A stretch of DNA of 17,889 bases from Actinobacteria bacterium ADurb.Bin346 (GCA_002068775.1 MWAX01000129.1:1-17889); one strand, 5' to 3'; counted from the stretch's first letter, positions 1-8,042 are shown. Program-made: numbers and translations. The notes: a model not told the origin generated them from the letters alone.

Positions 1-1
1 T

Positions 2-175
2 TTTTCAATAGTGGATACACTAACAGAATTCAAGGAAATCCTCAAAGTAAGAATAACTATTGAAGGGAAACAAAACGGTAAAATAGATGGTCTATATATT
101 GAGGATTTCTGGGGGCATATCGGTATCTATGAAGATTTTGAGAGAAATGAACAGATAATTGGACTACAGGATTGA
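2..175 (+). CDS. C-terminal end of an unrecognised protein (partial at left edge)
   Basis: A frame open from the left edge runs 57 codons and ends in TGA at 173-175. The translated tail looks like real protein: it alternates charged and hydrophobic residues, contains a GKIDGLYIEDFWGHIGIYED segment, and has codon use like its neighbours. The other two forward frames close early, at 61-63 and 156-158. I do not recognise the family from this fragment. The stop lies 17 bases inside the following dehydratase gene, so the two genes overlap and are probably co-transcribed and translationally coupled. The protein may therefore belong to the same pathway, but that is inference. Most of the gene lies outside the window. 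Confidence 0.5.
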   Translation, partial: FSIVDTLTEFKEILKVRITIEGKQNGKIDGLYIEDFWGHIGIYEDFERNEQIIGLQD

Positions 176-1283
176 TGATAATTTAAAAGAAACAGAAATA
201 AAAAAAGAAAAAATTGGCTGGCTCTGCACATATGCTCCTGAAGAAATCATAATAGCAGCAGGCTATCATCCTTTGCGCATAACCGGTAAACTCAAAGCTT
301 TCAAATCAGAAGGTTACTTTCCAATTAATTTCTGCCCTTTTATCAAGGCATCAATGGAAGACCTTCTTGCTTCTGCCCTAAAATTAAAAGGAGTGATATT
401 CACAAACTCCTGTGACGGCATGAGAAGGTTTTATGACAGCTGCAGAGCTTACCTTCCTGACCTGCCTGCTTTTATGCTAGATGTCCCTCGTAATAAAAAT
501 ATTATTTCTATTGAGCACTTCACTGCATCACTTAAAGAAATGATAATTTTTCTTGAAGAGTTGTCAGGTAAAAAAATCTGCAGTCATGAGCTTGAAAGTG
601 CAATCGGCATATGTAATGAAAAAAGAATGCTTTTAAAGAAATTGTCAAATCATTTCAGGAATAATCAGGGTTCAATCGGAGTGAAGAATTACTATAAAAT
701 CCTTGAAAAATCAATGACTGATGAGCCTGAGGCCTTCATTAAGTATATTAAAGAGCGCATTAAAGAGCTGAGATCTCATCTGAACAGCGCTTCTGCAGGA
801 CCAGCCATAATGGTTATAGGCAATTTTATAAATGAGGAAAGACTGTGGGATATTTTTGATGAAATTGACTGCATAATTGCATCGGAAGACATGTGCAATT
901 CAAGCAGATATTTTGAAAACATAAAGCTGTCCGCAGGAGCAGAAGAAGTTCTCGATGCAGCACTTGGTGCAGGCAAAGAATCGCCTATGGCAAAACTGCT
1001 GACCGGCATTGCTGTAAGACAACTTTACAAGCCGCAATGCATGAGGACTGCAGATATGGGAACAAAAATTGAAGAAATAATAAAAAGTATTACCAGGAAT
1101 AATATAAAAGGGCTAATATTTATAAGCCAGAAATTCTGTGACAATACTCTTTTATTATACCCCCTGCTCCGGGAAAAACTTGCTGAAACAGGCATTCCAA
1201 GCCTTTTTCTCGAAATAGAGCATAACAATATTTCTGCAGGGCAGATAAAAACAAGGCTTCAGGCTTTTCTTGAAATAATTTAA
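159..1283 (+). CDS. 2-hydroxyacyl-CoA dehydratase-like protein, short (HgdB-type) subunit
   Basis: Family: 2-hydroxyglutaryl-CoA dehydratase D-component / benzoyl-CoA reductase subunits. These carry [4Fe-4S] clusters and, after one-electron injection by an activator, dehydrate 2-hydroxyacyl-CoA by a ketyl-radical route or reduce related thioesters. Visible marks are the N-terminal WLCTYAPEEIIIAAG (Cys23), NFCPF (Cys59), TNSCDGMRR (Cys85), a late FISQKFCDN (Cys327), and the family ending GQIKTRLQAFLEII (361-374). The 374-aa length matches HgdB-like subunits. The start is TTG at 159: an in-frame TAA sits directly before it at 156, and the conserved region begins by residue 20, so no ATG can serve. 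No clear Shine-Dalgarno sequence is present; translation is probably coupled to the overlapping upstream gene. The long subunit begins 44 bases downstream. The substrate cannot be read from sequence; an orphan reductase role is also possible. Confidence 0.85.
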   Translation: MDYRIDDNLKETEIKKEKIGWLCTYAPEEIIIAAGYHPLRITGKLKAFKSEGYFPINFCPFIKASMEDLLASALKLKGVIFTNSCDGMRRFYDSCRAYLPDLPAFMLDVPRNKNIISIEHFTASLKEMIIFLEELSGKKICSHELESAIGICNEKRMLLKKLSNHFRNNQGSIGVKNYYKILEKSMTDEPEAFIKYIKERIKELRSHLNSASAGPAIMVIGNFINEERLWDIFDEIDCIIASEDMCNSSRYFENIKLSAGAEEVLDAALGAGKESPMAKLLTGIAVRQLYKPQCMRTADMGTKIEEIIKSITRNNIKGLIFISQKFCDNTLLLYPLLREKLAETGIPSLFLEIEHNNISAGQIKTRLQAFLEII

Positions 1284-1327
1284 TAAAATAAAAAAGAATT
1301 TAAAATGTTTATTCCAAAGGACAAATT

Positions 1328-2689
1328 ATGGGAATAGCAGAAAAAATAAAAGACGGTTTAAAAACAAACATACAGAATAATCTTAATAAAAAAAATATTA
1401 AAAAAATCCTGAATATTATATCATCAGAACCACTGCTTTCCGCTTATGGCGCAACTTTTGCTTCAAAGTCTGACAAATTCCTTAATATTTACAGTATAAA
1501 AAGTTTACAAAAAGCATACAGCTCAAGATATCCTGTTGCATACGGGTCATTATTTTTACCATTTGAACTTTTTCACGCCCTCGGACTCGCACCTTTTCTT
1601 CCTGAGGTCATAGGGGGGTTTACAGGAGGATTGGGACTTGCTGACAGGACACTTAAAGAAGCTTCTTCAAGATGGTATACTCCGGACCTCTGCACTTTTC
1701 ACAGAAGTGCTTCAGGTGCTGTGGAGATGGATCTTTTTCCCGAGCCGGATTTTATAATCTGCACAAATATTGCCTGTGACGCTGCCCAGAAGACTTTTTA
1801 TATAGATGCAGGCAAATTTGGCATCAAAGACAGATTTTATCTAATTGATGTCCCGTATAAAAAAAATGAAGGCTCAATAAAACTTCTTGCAAAACAGCTT
1901 GAAAATATAAGCGCGGATATCGCCGCTAAAATGAATAAAAAAATTGACATGGAAAAATTTGCCTCAGTCATTGATTACTCCAATAAGTTCAGGGATTGGG
2001 CATTAAAAGCAAATGGTGTAAGGAAAAAATTATTATTTTATCCCAAATATTTTAATGGCCTCAATTTTATACTGCCTTTTCATGGGCTGGCAGGCACAAA
2101 AGAAGCAGCAGATCTTTACAGAAATGTTTATCTTGAATTAAATGAATTTCTTAAGGTGCAGGAAAGCATTTTTACAAACACCGGTAATTATAAGCCTGAA
2201 AAAATGTTTAAGGGCAGGAAAATACCATGCGTCGACAACCTTAAAAAAAGCAGGAAAATTCTCTGGATGCATCTTAAGCCATACTATAAAAACAGTATTT
2301 TTACAATGCTTGAAGAAAACAACTACAAAATTGTATTTGAAGAAATCAGCAATGTATACTGGCCCAGGCTTGACCCGGAAAAACCATTTGAGAGCCTTGC
2401 TGTCAAGATGCTTTCAAACCCTTTGAATGGAAGCATAGAAAACAGGGTAAACGCAATATTGAAAATGGCCCTTGATTATGGTATAGACGGAGCCGTATTA
2501 TTTGCGCACTGGGGCTGCAGGCACAGCAATGGCGGGGCAAGGATACTTAAAGACAGCCTTAAAAACATCGGCATACCCCTTCTTATTCTGGATGGAGACT
2601 GCTTAAATAAAAATAATTCATCAGAAGGCCAGATATCAACAAGGCTTCAGGGATTTATAGAAATAGTTGACAGCAGGATTCAGGATTAA
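1328..2689 (+). CDS. 2-hydroxyacyl-CoA dehydratase-like protein, long (HgdA-type) subunit
   Basis: Second, divergent member of the dehydratase D-component family, presumably the heterodimer partner of the preceding gene. A basic, Asn/Lys-rich N-terminal extension (about residues 1-60) precedes the family core, which has PVAYGSLFLPFELFHALG (69-86), Cys122 in DLCTFHRSA, and Cys145 and Cys150 in IICTNIACDAAQ. Near the end are FAHWGCRHSNGG (Cys397) and the terminal GQISTRLQGFIEIV (434-447), which parallels the end of the short subunit. The 453-aa length resembles HgdA-type subunits. ATG 1328 follows an AAAGGA sequence at six-base spacing, so the start is well supported. The spacing (44 bases before, 25 after) indicates one operon with the short subunit and the activator. 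The Cys residues are candidate cluster ligands; substrate unknown. Confidence 0.85.
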   Translation: MGIAEKIKDGLKTNIQNNLNKKNIKKILNIISSEPLLSAYGATFASKSDKFLNIYSIKSLQKAYSSRYPVAYGSLFLPFELFHALGLAPFLPEVIGGFTGGLGLADRTLKEASSRWYTPDLCTFHRSASGAVEMDLFPEPDFIICTNIACDAAQKTFYIDAGKFGIKDRFYLIDVPYKKNEGSIKLLAKQLENISADIAAKMNKKIDMEKFASVIDYSNKFRDWALKANGVRKKLLFYPKYFNGLNFILPFHGLAGTKEAADLYRNVYLELNEFLKVQESIFTNTGNYKPEKMFKGRKIPCVDNLKKSRKILWMHLKPYYKNSIFTMLEENNYKIVFEEISNVYWPRLDPEKPFESLAVKMLSNPLNGSIENRVNAILKMALDYGIDGAVLFAHWGCRHSNGGARILKDSLKNIGIPLLILDGDCLNKNNSSEGQISTRLQGFIEIVDSRIQD

Positions 2690-2714
2690 TAAATTTTAAT
2701 TTGAAAGGTTAAAA

Positions 2715-3485
2715 ATGATTACATGCGGAATTGATGTCGGCTCTGTTTCATCAGAAGCGGTTGTGCTTGACCGCAGTGATGAAAAATTCAATATATCAGC
2801 TTATGTTATTGCGCCTACGGGCGGCGACAGCCAGGAAGCTGCCAGAAATGTTTTTGAAGAAGCTCTTGCCAGATCAGGATTTTCAAGACAGGACATAGGC
2901 TCAATAGTTGCAACAGGCTATGGCCGGCTCAACATTCCCTTTGCCACAAAAAATATTACAGAAATAAGCTGCCATGCAAGAGGTGTTATCAATTTTTTTC
3001 CGGATACAAAAACAGTAATTGATATTGGCGGCCAGGACAGCAAAGTGATCAAGCTTGACTCAAAGGGAAGCCCTGCGGATTTTTTAATGAATGATAAGTG
3101 CGCTGCCGGCACCGGCAGATTTCTTGAAGTAATGGCAAAGGCACTGGATATCAAACTCACTGATTTTGCTTTCATTTTTAACAGCACCCGTGAAAAAGTT
3201 GACATATCTTCCACATGCACAGTTTTTGCAGAGTCTGAAATAGTATCCCTTATAGGCCATGGAATTGAAAAAAACAGGATTGTCAAAGGCCTGGTATACT
3301 CAATCACTGACAGGATAGTCTCAATGGTTGAAAGAATCGGGCTTGAAGAGCCTGTCTGCATGACCGGCGGCGTTGCAAAAAATGCTGCAGTATTAAAAGC
3401 TCTTGAAGAAAGATTAAAGCTTAAGATCAGCGTTCCTGCAGAGCCGCAGATAACAGGCGCGCTTGGCGCAGCATTGCTCGGTTAA
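2715..3485 (+). CDS. 2-hydroxyacyl-CoA dehydratase activator (BadF/HgdC-type ATPase)
   Basis: ASKHA-fold ATPase of the BadF/BadG/BcrA/HgdC family. The homodimer holds one [4Fe-4S] cluster and uses ATP hydrolysis to drive a low-potential electron into the dehydratase. Visible are the phosphate-1 loop CGIDVGSVSSEAVVLD (4-19), phosphate-2 motif VIDIGGQDSKVI (101-112), signature NDKCAAGTGRFLEVM with Cys129, SSTCTVFAESEI with Cys168, and the adenosine motif MTGGVAKNAAV (216-226). The two cysteines sit where HgdC-type proteins coordinate the shared cluster, and the 256-aa length is normal for the family. ATG 2715 follows GAAAGG at six bases. It is the last gene of the dehydratase operon; finding it beside both subunits makes a self-sufficient system likely. 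The electron donor (ferredoxin or flavodoxin) is not encoded here. Confidence 0.92.
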   Translation: MITCGIDVGSVSSEAVVLDRSDEKFNISAYVIAPTGGDSQEAARNVFEEALARSGFSRQDIGSIVATGYGRLNIPFATKNITEISCHARGVINFFPDTKTVIDIGGQDSKVIKLDSKGSPADFLMNDKCAAGTGRFLEVMAKALDIKLTDFAFIFNSTREKVDISSTCTVFAESEIVSLIGHGIEKNRIVKGLVYSITDRIVSMVERIGLEEPVCMTGGVAKNAAVLKALEERLKLKISVPAEPQITGALGAALLG

Positions 3486-3513
3486 AAAATTTCTATTAAA
3501 ACTGTTTAAGCTG

Positions 3514-3537
3514 GCAGATCATTTACTGCTGTTTTTT
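3514..3537 (+). terminator. Weak possible terminator after the dehydratase operon
   Basis: A short GCAG (3514-3517) / CTGC (3526-3529) stem, extendable by G-T wobbles, is followed by six T residues (3532-3537). It sits between the activator stop and the convergent end of argJ and overlaps the last argJ codons. The stem is short, so this is only a candidate. Confidence 0.3.
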
Positions 3538-4767
3538 ATAAAAAGCATTTAGTTTTATATATTCATAAGTTATATCATTTGTCAGTATCCTTGCAAAACC
3601 CTGTCCGCTGTTTAAGTTTATGTCAAAACCAATATGCCTGTCTTTCAGGAGCCGGTTTGCATTTTCTTCATCAAATTCGACCGACATCCCTTCTTTCATG
3701 ACAAATATGTCCCCGCATGCGATATCTATTTTTGAGGTATCTATGCTGTTTTCAAAGGAGCCTATTGCTGCTGCAATCCTGCCCCAGTTTATATCCTCGC
3801 CATACATTGCAGCTTTAAACAGGATTGAATTTGCCACTTTTTTACCTATACTGCGAGCTTCGTTTTTGTCTCTTGCTCCGCTTACTTTTATGGCAATGAC
3901 TTTTGTTGCACCTTCTCCATCCTCCACGACTTTTGCGCAAAGGTCTTCAAAAACCATAAACAAACCGAGTTTGAAGATATTGTAAAGTTCTGTATTTTCC
4001 TCTGTTATTTCAATCCCGCTTTCACCATTTGCAATAAGCAATGCCATGTCATTTGTACTCTGGCATCCATCTGTAGAAATGCAATTGAAGGTCTGGTCAG
4101 CACATTCAAATAAAAGCTTATCAAGAAGCTTATGGCTTATTTTTGCATTGGTTGCAGTAAATGAAAGCGTTGTTGCCATATTGGGCTCCACCATCACGGA
4201 ACCTTTCGCAATACCGCCTATGTAAACATCATTACCTTTATATGAAAATTTTAATGCCACTTCTTTAGGGTGCTTATCTATTGTAAGTATGGCTTTTGCA
4301 GTGTTATGGCCATTTTCATTACTTAGATGGCTGCTGCAATATTTAAGACCGTATTCAATCTTGTCAAGAGGCAGTTGCCTGCCTATCCTGCCTGTTGAAG
4401 CCACAAGCACATTTTGCTCAGGAATACCAAGATATTCTGCGGCCATTTTCACTGTCTTTTCCGCATTTTCTATTCCCTGTCTGCCCGTGCATGCATTTGC
4501 AATGCCGCTGTTAACAATAATGGCATTTATATTATGATTTACTGCAAGCTGCTTTTTTGATACCAGCACAGGCGCAGCAGCAAATTTATTTGTAGTAAAT
4601 ACCCCGCTGCAATCAGTTCTTCCGGGTAAGAAAACAATGCTGAAATCTTCTTTTGCCTTCCTGATTCCACAATGGCATGACGCGGTTAAGACGCCAGGGA
4701 CTGTCGTGATCGTCCCTTTTTCTATCTGTGTTATTAAATCTTCAGTTTTACTATCTGTCAATCTCAT
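3523..4767 (-). CDS. argJ: Bifunctional glutamate N-acetyltransferase / N-acetylornithine acetyltransferase
   Basis: ArgJ moves the acetyl group from N-acetylornithine to glutamate, recycling it in arginine synthesis; some members also use acetyl-CoA. The precursor cleaves itself into alpha and beta chains. Diagnostic features are GIRKAKEDFSIV near residue 34, NACTG (91-95), STGRIG (124-129), GGIAKGSVMVEPNMATT (184-200) with the cleavage site between Ala198 and Thr199 (the nucleophile), GEDINWGRIAAAIGSF (323-338), and the C-terminal TNDITYEYIKLNAFY typical of the substrate-binding tail. The 414-aa length is normal. No other arginine gene is in the window. The start lies in a duplicated segment with no Shine-Dalgarno sequence. 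A separate promoter is visible upstream, so argJ is probably not only read through from the preceding gene. Whether it is mono- or bifunctional cannot be read from sequence. Confidence 0.95.
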   Translation of the reverse strand: MRLTDSKTEDLITQIEKGTITTVPGVLTASCHCGIRKAKEDFSIVFLPGRTDCSGVFTTNKFAAAPVLVSKKQLAVNHNINAIIVNSGIANACTGRQGIENAEKTVKMAAEYLGIPEQNVLVASTGRIGRQLPLDKIEYGLKYCSSHLSNENGHNTAKAILTIDKHPKEVALKFSYKGNDVYIGGIAKGSVMVEPNMATTLSFTATNAKISHKLLDKLLFECADQTFNCISTDGCQSTNDMALLIANGESGIEITEENTELYNIFKLGLFMVFEDLCAKVVEDGEGATKVIAIKVSGARDKNEARSIGKKVANSILFKAAMYGEDINWGRIAAAIGSFENSIDTSKIDIACGDIFVMKEGMSVEFDEENANRLLKDRHIGFDINLNSGQGFARILTNDITYEYIKLNAFYKKQQ

Positions 4768-4807
4768 TTTAATTTTGAATTTGTCATCTCATTTTAATTT
4801 TGAATTT
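4761..4807 (-). repeat. Tandem duplication of the argJ start region, creating a Met-Arg minimal uORF
   Basis: A 22-base segment is repeated exactly at 4761-4782 and 4786-4807, period 25. Each copy carries, on the minus strand, AATTAAAATGAGAT. The downstream copy is the real argJ start (ATG AGA TTG ACA). The upstream copy reads ATG AGA TGA CA: it lacks one T and therefore becomes a closed two-codon ORF (Met-Arg-stop, 4792-4784) in the argJ leader. Neither copy has a Shine-Dalgarno sequence. Confidence 0.8.
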
Positions 4808-4841
4808 TGTATATTATACAGAAATATTAAATAATATACAA
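4807..4841 (-). promoter_or_regulatory. argJ promoter with overlapping palindromes
   Basis: On the minus strand TTGTAT (4841-4836) and TATAAT (4818-4813) are separated by 17 bases, a plausible sigma70-type promoter with a start near 4806 and a leader of about 39 bases. A perfect 13-base palindrome, TGTATA-T-TATACA (4808-4820), covers the -10 box. A longer perfect 11-base inverted repeat, TTGTATATTAT / ATAATATACAA (4807-4817 and 4831-4841), spans the whole promoter. This could be a repressor operator or, as RNA, the 3' stem of the upstream gene, whose stop is at 4849. It does not match an Arg box of the TGAAT-N4-ATTCA kind. Confidence 0.5.
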
Positions 4842-4848
4842 TAATTTT

Positions 4849-7473
4849 TTAAATTCCGACTTCTGAATAAATCTTTGCTGCTATTTCGATTTCCTGCTGC
4901 CTGCTTTTTATTTCACCATTAAGTTTTTTTTCAAAAAGAGACTCGAGCACCACTTTGTACTTTCTGGAGGGGTAAAACCCGAGCGACTTGAGATCATTTC
5001 CTGTGATGTCAAGCTTTATATGTCGCAATCTTGTAAGATACCTCATAATATTATCGTGATGATTTTTGCCAAAACAGCTCAGGATTACTTTAAGCTCGTC
5101 AGGAGTATTATTAAGTAATCTGTAAAGATGTGAATTTTTAGTTATTCTGCTTTCAAACTCCTTTTTTAATTTTTCAAGAGACGAAATTGTGCTCTTTATT
5201 ACAAATATATCTTTATTTTTTATTTTCATATCAAAACACCACTTACCTGCTTTTTCAGGCTCTTTGTCTTTGAGCATCAGAATAAAAATCAGTCTCCATA
5301 AATCACAGCCATGTTCCAGATAAGGTGCAAGAGTCTCATATCGCTCGAGGGTTTTCTTTAAAAATTTTATAAAATCTTCATCAATTAAAACATCCACTCC
5401 TATTTTTTTTAATGCCTGAAGCTCGTACAGCCTCTCGAGCGCTAACCATGGCGTCTTTTCCTGAAAGATAGTTATAAGCTCATCGCGTATTCTTATCCCC
5501 GTAAGCTGCGAAACAATATCCATGTCTATTGTTGAAACTGCCAGTTTTTCGGTATAACTTTCCATTTTAAAACCGAGCCTCTGTTCAAACCTGACCGCTC
5601 TGAATATTCTTGTGGGATCTTCTATAAAGCTTAGTTTATGCAGTATCCTGATTTTTTTATTTGCAAGATCCTTCCTTCCACCAAAGAAATCCATTATTTC
5701 GCCAAAATTATTCTTTGATAATGAGAGCGCAAGCGTATTTATAGTAAAATCCCTGCGTGCCAGGTCCTGCCTGATGCTTCCCGGCTCCACGTCCGGGAGA
5801 GCCGCCGGCTTTTCATAATACTCGACTCTTGAAGAAGCAATGTCTATGTGCTGTCCGTTCTCAAGAACAAGCACTGCCGTTCTGAATTTTTCATGTGCGC
5901 CAATTTTTGCACTCAGGGCAAGAGCAAGCTTTCTTGCAAAAAATATCCCGTCGTCTTCAACTACAATGTCTATATCAAGATTTGGTATGCCCAGCAGCAG
6001 ATCCCTGACCACTCCGCCCACCAGAAATGCTTTCATCTTAAGCTCTTTTGATATATCTGACGCAGTTTCAAGTATCCGGTTAATATATTCAGGAAAAAGG
6101 CTGTACATTCTTTCTTTAATCTCTGAAGGTGAGAAATTATAGTCCGTACTGCCTTTTGATTCCCCGGGATATTTCAGATAATCCCTGCCGTGCAGGAATC
6201 TTAAAATATCTTTTCTTGTTACAATGCCGATCACTTCACCTCTGGACACTACGGGTATCCTGCCTATCCCGTTTTCAATCATCAGCCTCTGTATTTCTTC
6301 AATTGTTGTTGATGGCCCGGTTGTTACTATTCCATGGGATTTAAAACCTTTTATCGGCGCATGTGAAAGGCCGTGCTTTATTGCTTTGTCAATATCTTTT
6401 CTTGTTATTATCCCGACCAATTTGCCTGAATCATTAATTATGGGTATGCCTGTATGGCCATACTTTTTTAACAATTCTCCTGCTTTTATTATGCTTTCAT
6501 TTTCTTTAACAGTCCGGATCGGATAAGACATGATGTCCCTGGCAAGTAAAGGTTTTTTTATGTTTTTGTGAAGTGCAGCAAGGATTTTTCTTTCAATTAT
6601 GTCAAAATCCATATCCTTTATAATCGCTGAGGCTGCCTGCGGATGCCCCCCGCCTCCTAGCACTTCAAGGACCTTTGATACATCAACTTTGTCTGTCTCG
6701 CTGCGGCCCACCAGGTAGATCTTATCCTTCATTTTTACCCAGCAGAATACCACATCAATATCTTCAACATGGCCCAGCTTGCGGGTCAGCACAGATAATC
6801 CCTCAACAAAGCGGTCTGAAATTGCGCTTGAAAACAATATGTCCGTCTCGTAAATATCGATTATTTTCATATTTGCTATTAATTTCTCAAGCAGACGGCG
6901 CTGCTCTGCAGTAAGAGAAAGATTTAAAAATCTTGAAATAACCTGATGATTTGCGCCCTGTTTTTTAAGAAAAGCTGCTGCTTCAAAGTCATTATATGTT
7001 GTGCCCGGAAAAGTAAAGGAGCCCGTGTCCTCATATATTCCGAGGGAAAACAGTGTGGCCTCAAGAGGTGTCAGGCTTATTTTCTTTTTTTTAATGATAT
7101 CGACAATAATGGATGTCGTTGCTCCAAAATTTTTTGAAAAATCTGACCCGTAATCAATGTCTTCACTGGATTTCTGGTGATGGTCAAAAATAATCACTTC
7201 AGTTTTGCGCATGTCAATTATTTCCTTTAGCACACCAAGCCTTGAAGGTATTTTTGTGTCAACCATTATAATTTTTCTGACTGCTTTAAGATCGATATCA
7301 CCCGGATCACGTAAAAGCGGCAGCTCATCTTCATGTAGGGCAATAAATTTTCTCACATTTGAGTTTATGGAGCTTGGCAGCAGTATCTCAGCATCAGGAA
7401 ATATTTTTTTTGCAGCAATCATAGCTGCAAATGAGTCAAAATCAGAACTGACATGGGTGGCTATTATTTCCAT
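4849..7473 (-). CDS. DHH phosphoesterase - CBS pair - tRNA nucleotidyltransferase/poly(A) polymerase fusion
   Basis: Three modules in one 874-aa protein. (1) DHH/DHHA1 phosphoesterase, about 1-300: SSDFDSF (9-15), VDT (71-73), FDHHQ (96-100), EDTGSFTF (148-155), and DHHA1 glycine motif GGGGHPQAAS (273-282). This family cleaves nanoRNA or cyclic-dinucleotide products, or acts as an exopolyphosphatase-like enzyme. (2) Two CBS domains, about 310-370 and 378-430, with GIPIINDSGKLVGIITRKD and GRIPVVSRGEVIGIVTRKD; such pairs bind adenine nucleotides. (3) Class II nucleotidyltransferase from about 455: LVGGVVRDLLL with catalytic Asp500 and Asp502, RRDFTINTLA (573-582), EDPTRIFRAVRF (618-629). The architecture is known in cyanobacteria, Aquifex and deltaproteobacteria, where members can be CC-adding, A-adding or poly(A) enzymes; specificity here is unresolved. 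All key residues appear intact. It starts 29 bases after the nitroreductase stop, without a clear Shine-Dalgarno sequence. Confidence 0.9.
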   Translation of the reverse strand: MEIIATHVSSDFDSFAAMIAAKKIFPDAEILLPSSINSNVRKFIALHEDELPLLRDPGDIDLKAVRKIIMVDTKIPSRLGVLKEIIDMRKTEVIIFDHHQKSSEDIDYGSDFSKNFGATTSIIVDIIKKKKISLTPLEATLFSLGIYEDTGSFTFPGTTYNDFEAAAFLKKQGANHQVISRFLNLSLTAEQRRLLEKLIANMKIIDIYETDILFSSAISDRFVEGLSVLTRKLGHVEDIDVVFCWVKMKDKIYLVGRSETDKVDVSKVLEVLGGGGHPQAASAIIKDMDFDIIERKILAALHKNIKKPLLARDIMSYPIRTVKENESIIKAGELLKKYGHTGIPIINDSGKLVGIITRKDIDKAIKHGLSHAPIKGFKSHGIVTTGPSTTIEEIQRLMIENGIGRIPVVSRGEVIGIVTRKDILRFLHGRDYLKYPGESKGSTDYNFSPSEIKERMYSLFPEYINRILETASDISKELKMKAFLVGGVVRDLLLGIPNLDIDIVVEDDGIFFARKLALALSAKIGAHEKFRTAVLVLENGQHIDIASSRVEYYEKPAALPDVEPGSIRQDLARRDFTINTLALSLSKNNFGEIMDFFGGRKDLANKKIRILHKLSFIEDPTRIFRAVRFEQRLGFKMESYTEKLAVSTIDMDIVSQLTGIRIRDELITIFQEKTPWLALERLYELQALKKIGVDVLIDEDFIKFLKKTLERYETLAPYLEHGCDLWRLIFILMLKDKEPEKAGKWCFDMKIKNKDIFVIKSTISSLEKLKKEFESRITKNSHLYRLLNNTPDELKVILSCFGKNHHDNIMRYLTRLRHIKLDITGNDLKSLGFYPSRKYKVVLESLFEKKLNGEIKSRQQEIEIAAKIYSEVGI

Positions 7474-7502
7474 ATAAATACCAGAGGGTAAATTTACTAT
7501 TT

Positions 7503-8042
7503 TTATTCACAATATTTTTCATAGCAAATTATTTCAGAAATTGACTTCCTGCCGCGTTTTGGCGTTTCAGCATTTGGACCGGGGTAACCGACAGGAGTCA
7601 GCGCAACAACCCTTATATTTTCCGGCACACCGAGTATGCTCTTTACAAGGTTTTCCTGGAAAGCGCCTATCCAGCATGTCCCTAACCCTATTTCTGTGGC
7701 AGCAAGCATGAGATGCTCCATTGCAATTGCAATATCTATGGGAAAACTGCTCATATATCCGCCCATGGTGCCGTATGCTTCTTCTTCATTTGCGCAGGCA
7801 ATTATTATCATTGGCGCTTCAGCAATGAAAGACTGGTCCCTGCATGCAATTGAAAGATCCGTTTTTTTATTTTTTTCCTTTACGATTACCAGTTTCCATG
7901 GCTGTATATTTTTTGCCGAGGGAGCTTTCCTGAAAGCATCCAGGACATATTCTATTTTTTCAGGCTCCACCTCTCTGCCGTCATAAGACCTTATGCTTCT
8001 TCTGCTGGTTATTATTTCAAGAATATTTTTGAATTTGCGCAT
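7503..8042 (-). CDS. Small nitroreductase-family FMN oxidoreductase
   Basis: FMN-dependent NAD(P)H oxidoreductase of the nitroreductase superfamily; substrate unknown (nitro compounds, quinones, or a specialised metabolite). Marks are RRSIRSYDGREV (14-25) and PSAKNIQPWKLVIV (41-54), both FMN-contacting; the hydrophobic helix MEHLMLAATEIGLGTCWIGAF (108-128); VGYPG (151-155); and PKRGRKSISEII (161-172), a typical ending of short members. At 179 aa it is at the compact end of the family. ATG 8042 has GGAG about ten bases upstream. A good promoter lies about 115 bases upstream, making this the first gene of the transcript that continues into the DHH-CBS-nucleotidyltransferase gene. No link between the two functions is evident from sequence. 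Confidence 0.9.
   Translation of the reverse strand: MRKFKNILEIITSRRSIRSYDGREVEPEKIEYVLDAFRKAPSAKNIQPWKLVIVKEKNKKTDLSIACRDQSFIAEAPMIIIACANEEEAYGTMGGYMSSFPIDIAIAMEHLMLAATEIGLGTCWIGAFQENLVKSILGVPENIRVVALTPVGYPGPNAETPKRGRKSISEIICYEKYCE

Noticed and set aside
2918..3361. 147-codon open frame opposite the activator gene
   Set aside because: It is antisense to clearly conserved ASKHA motifs, lacks a ribosome-binding site, and encodes no recognisable domain.
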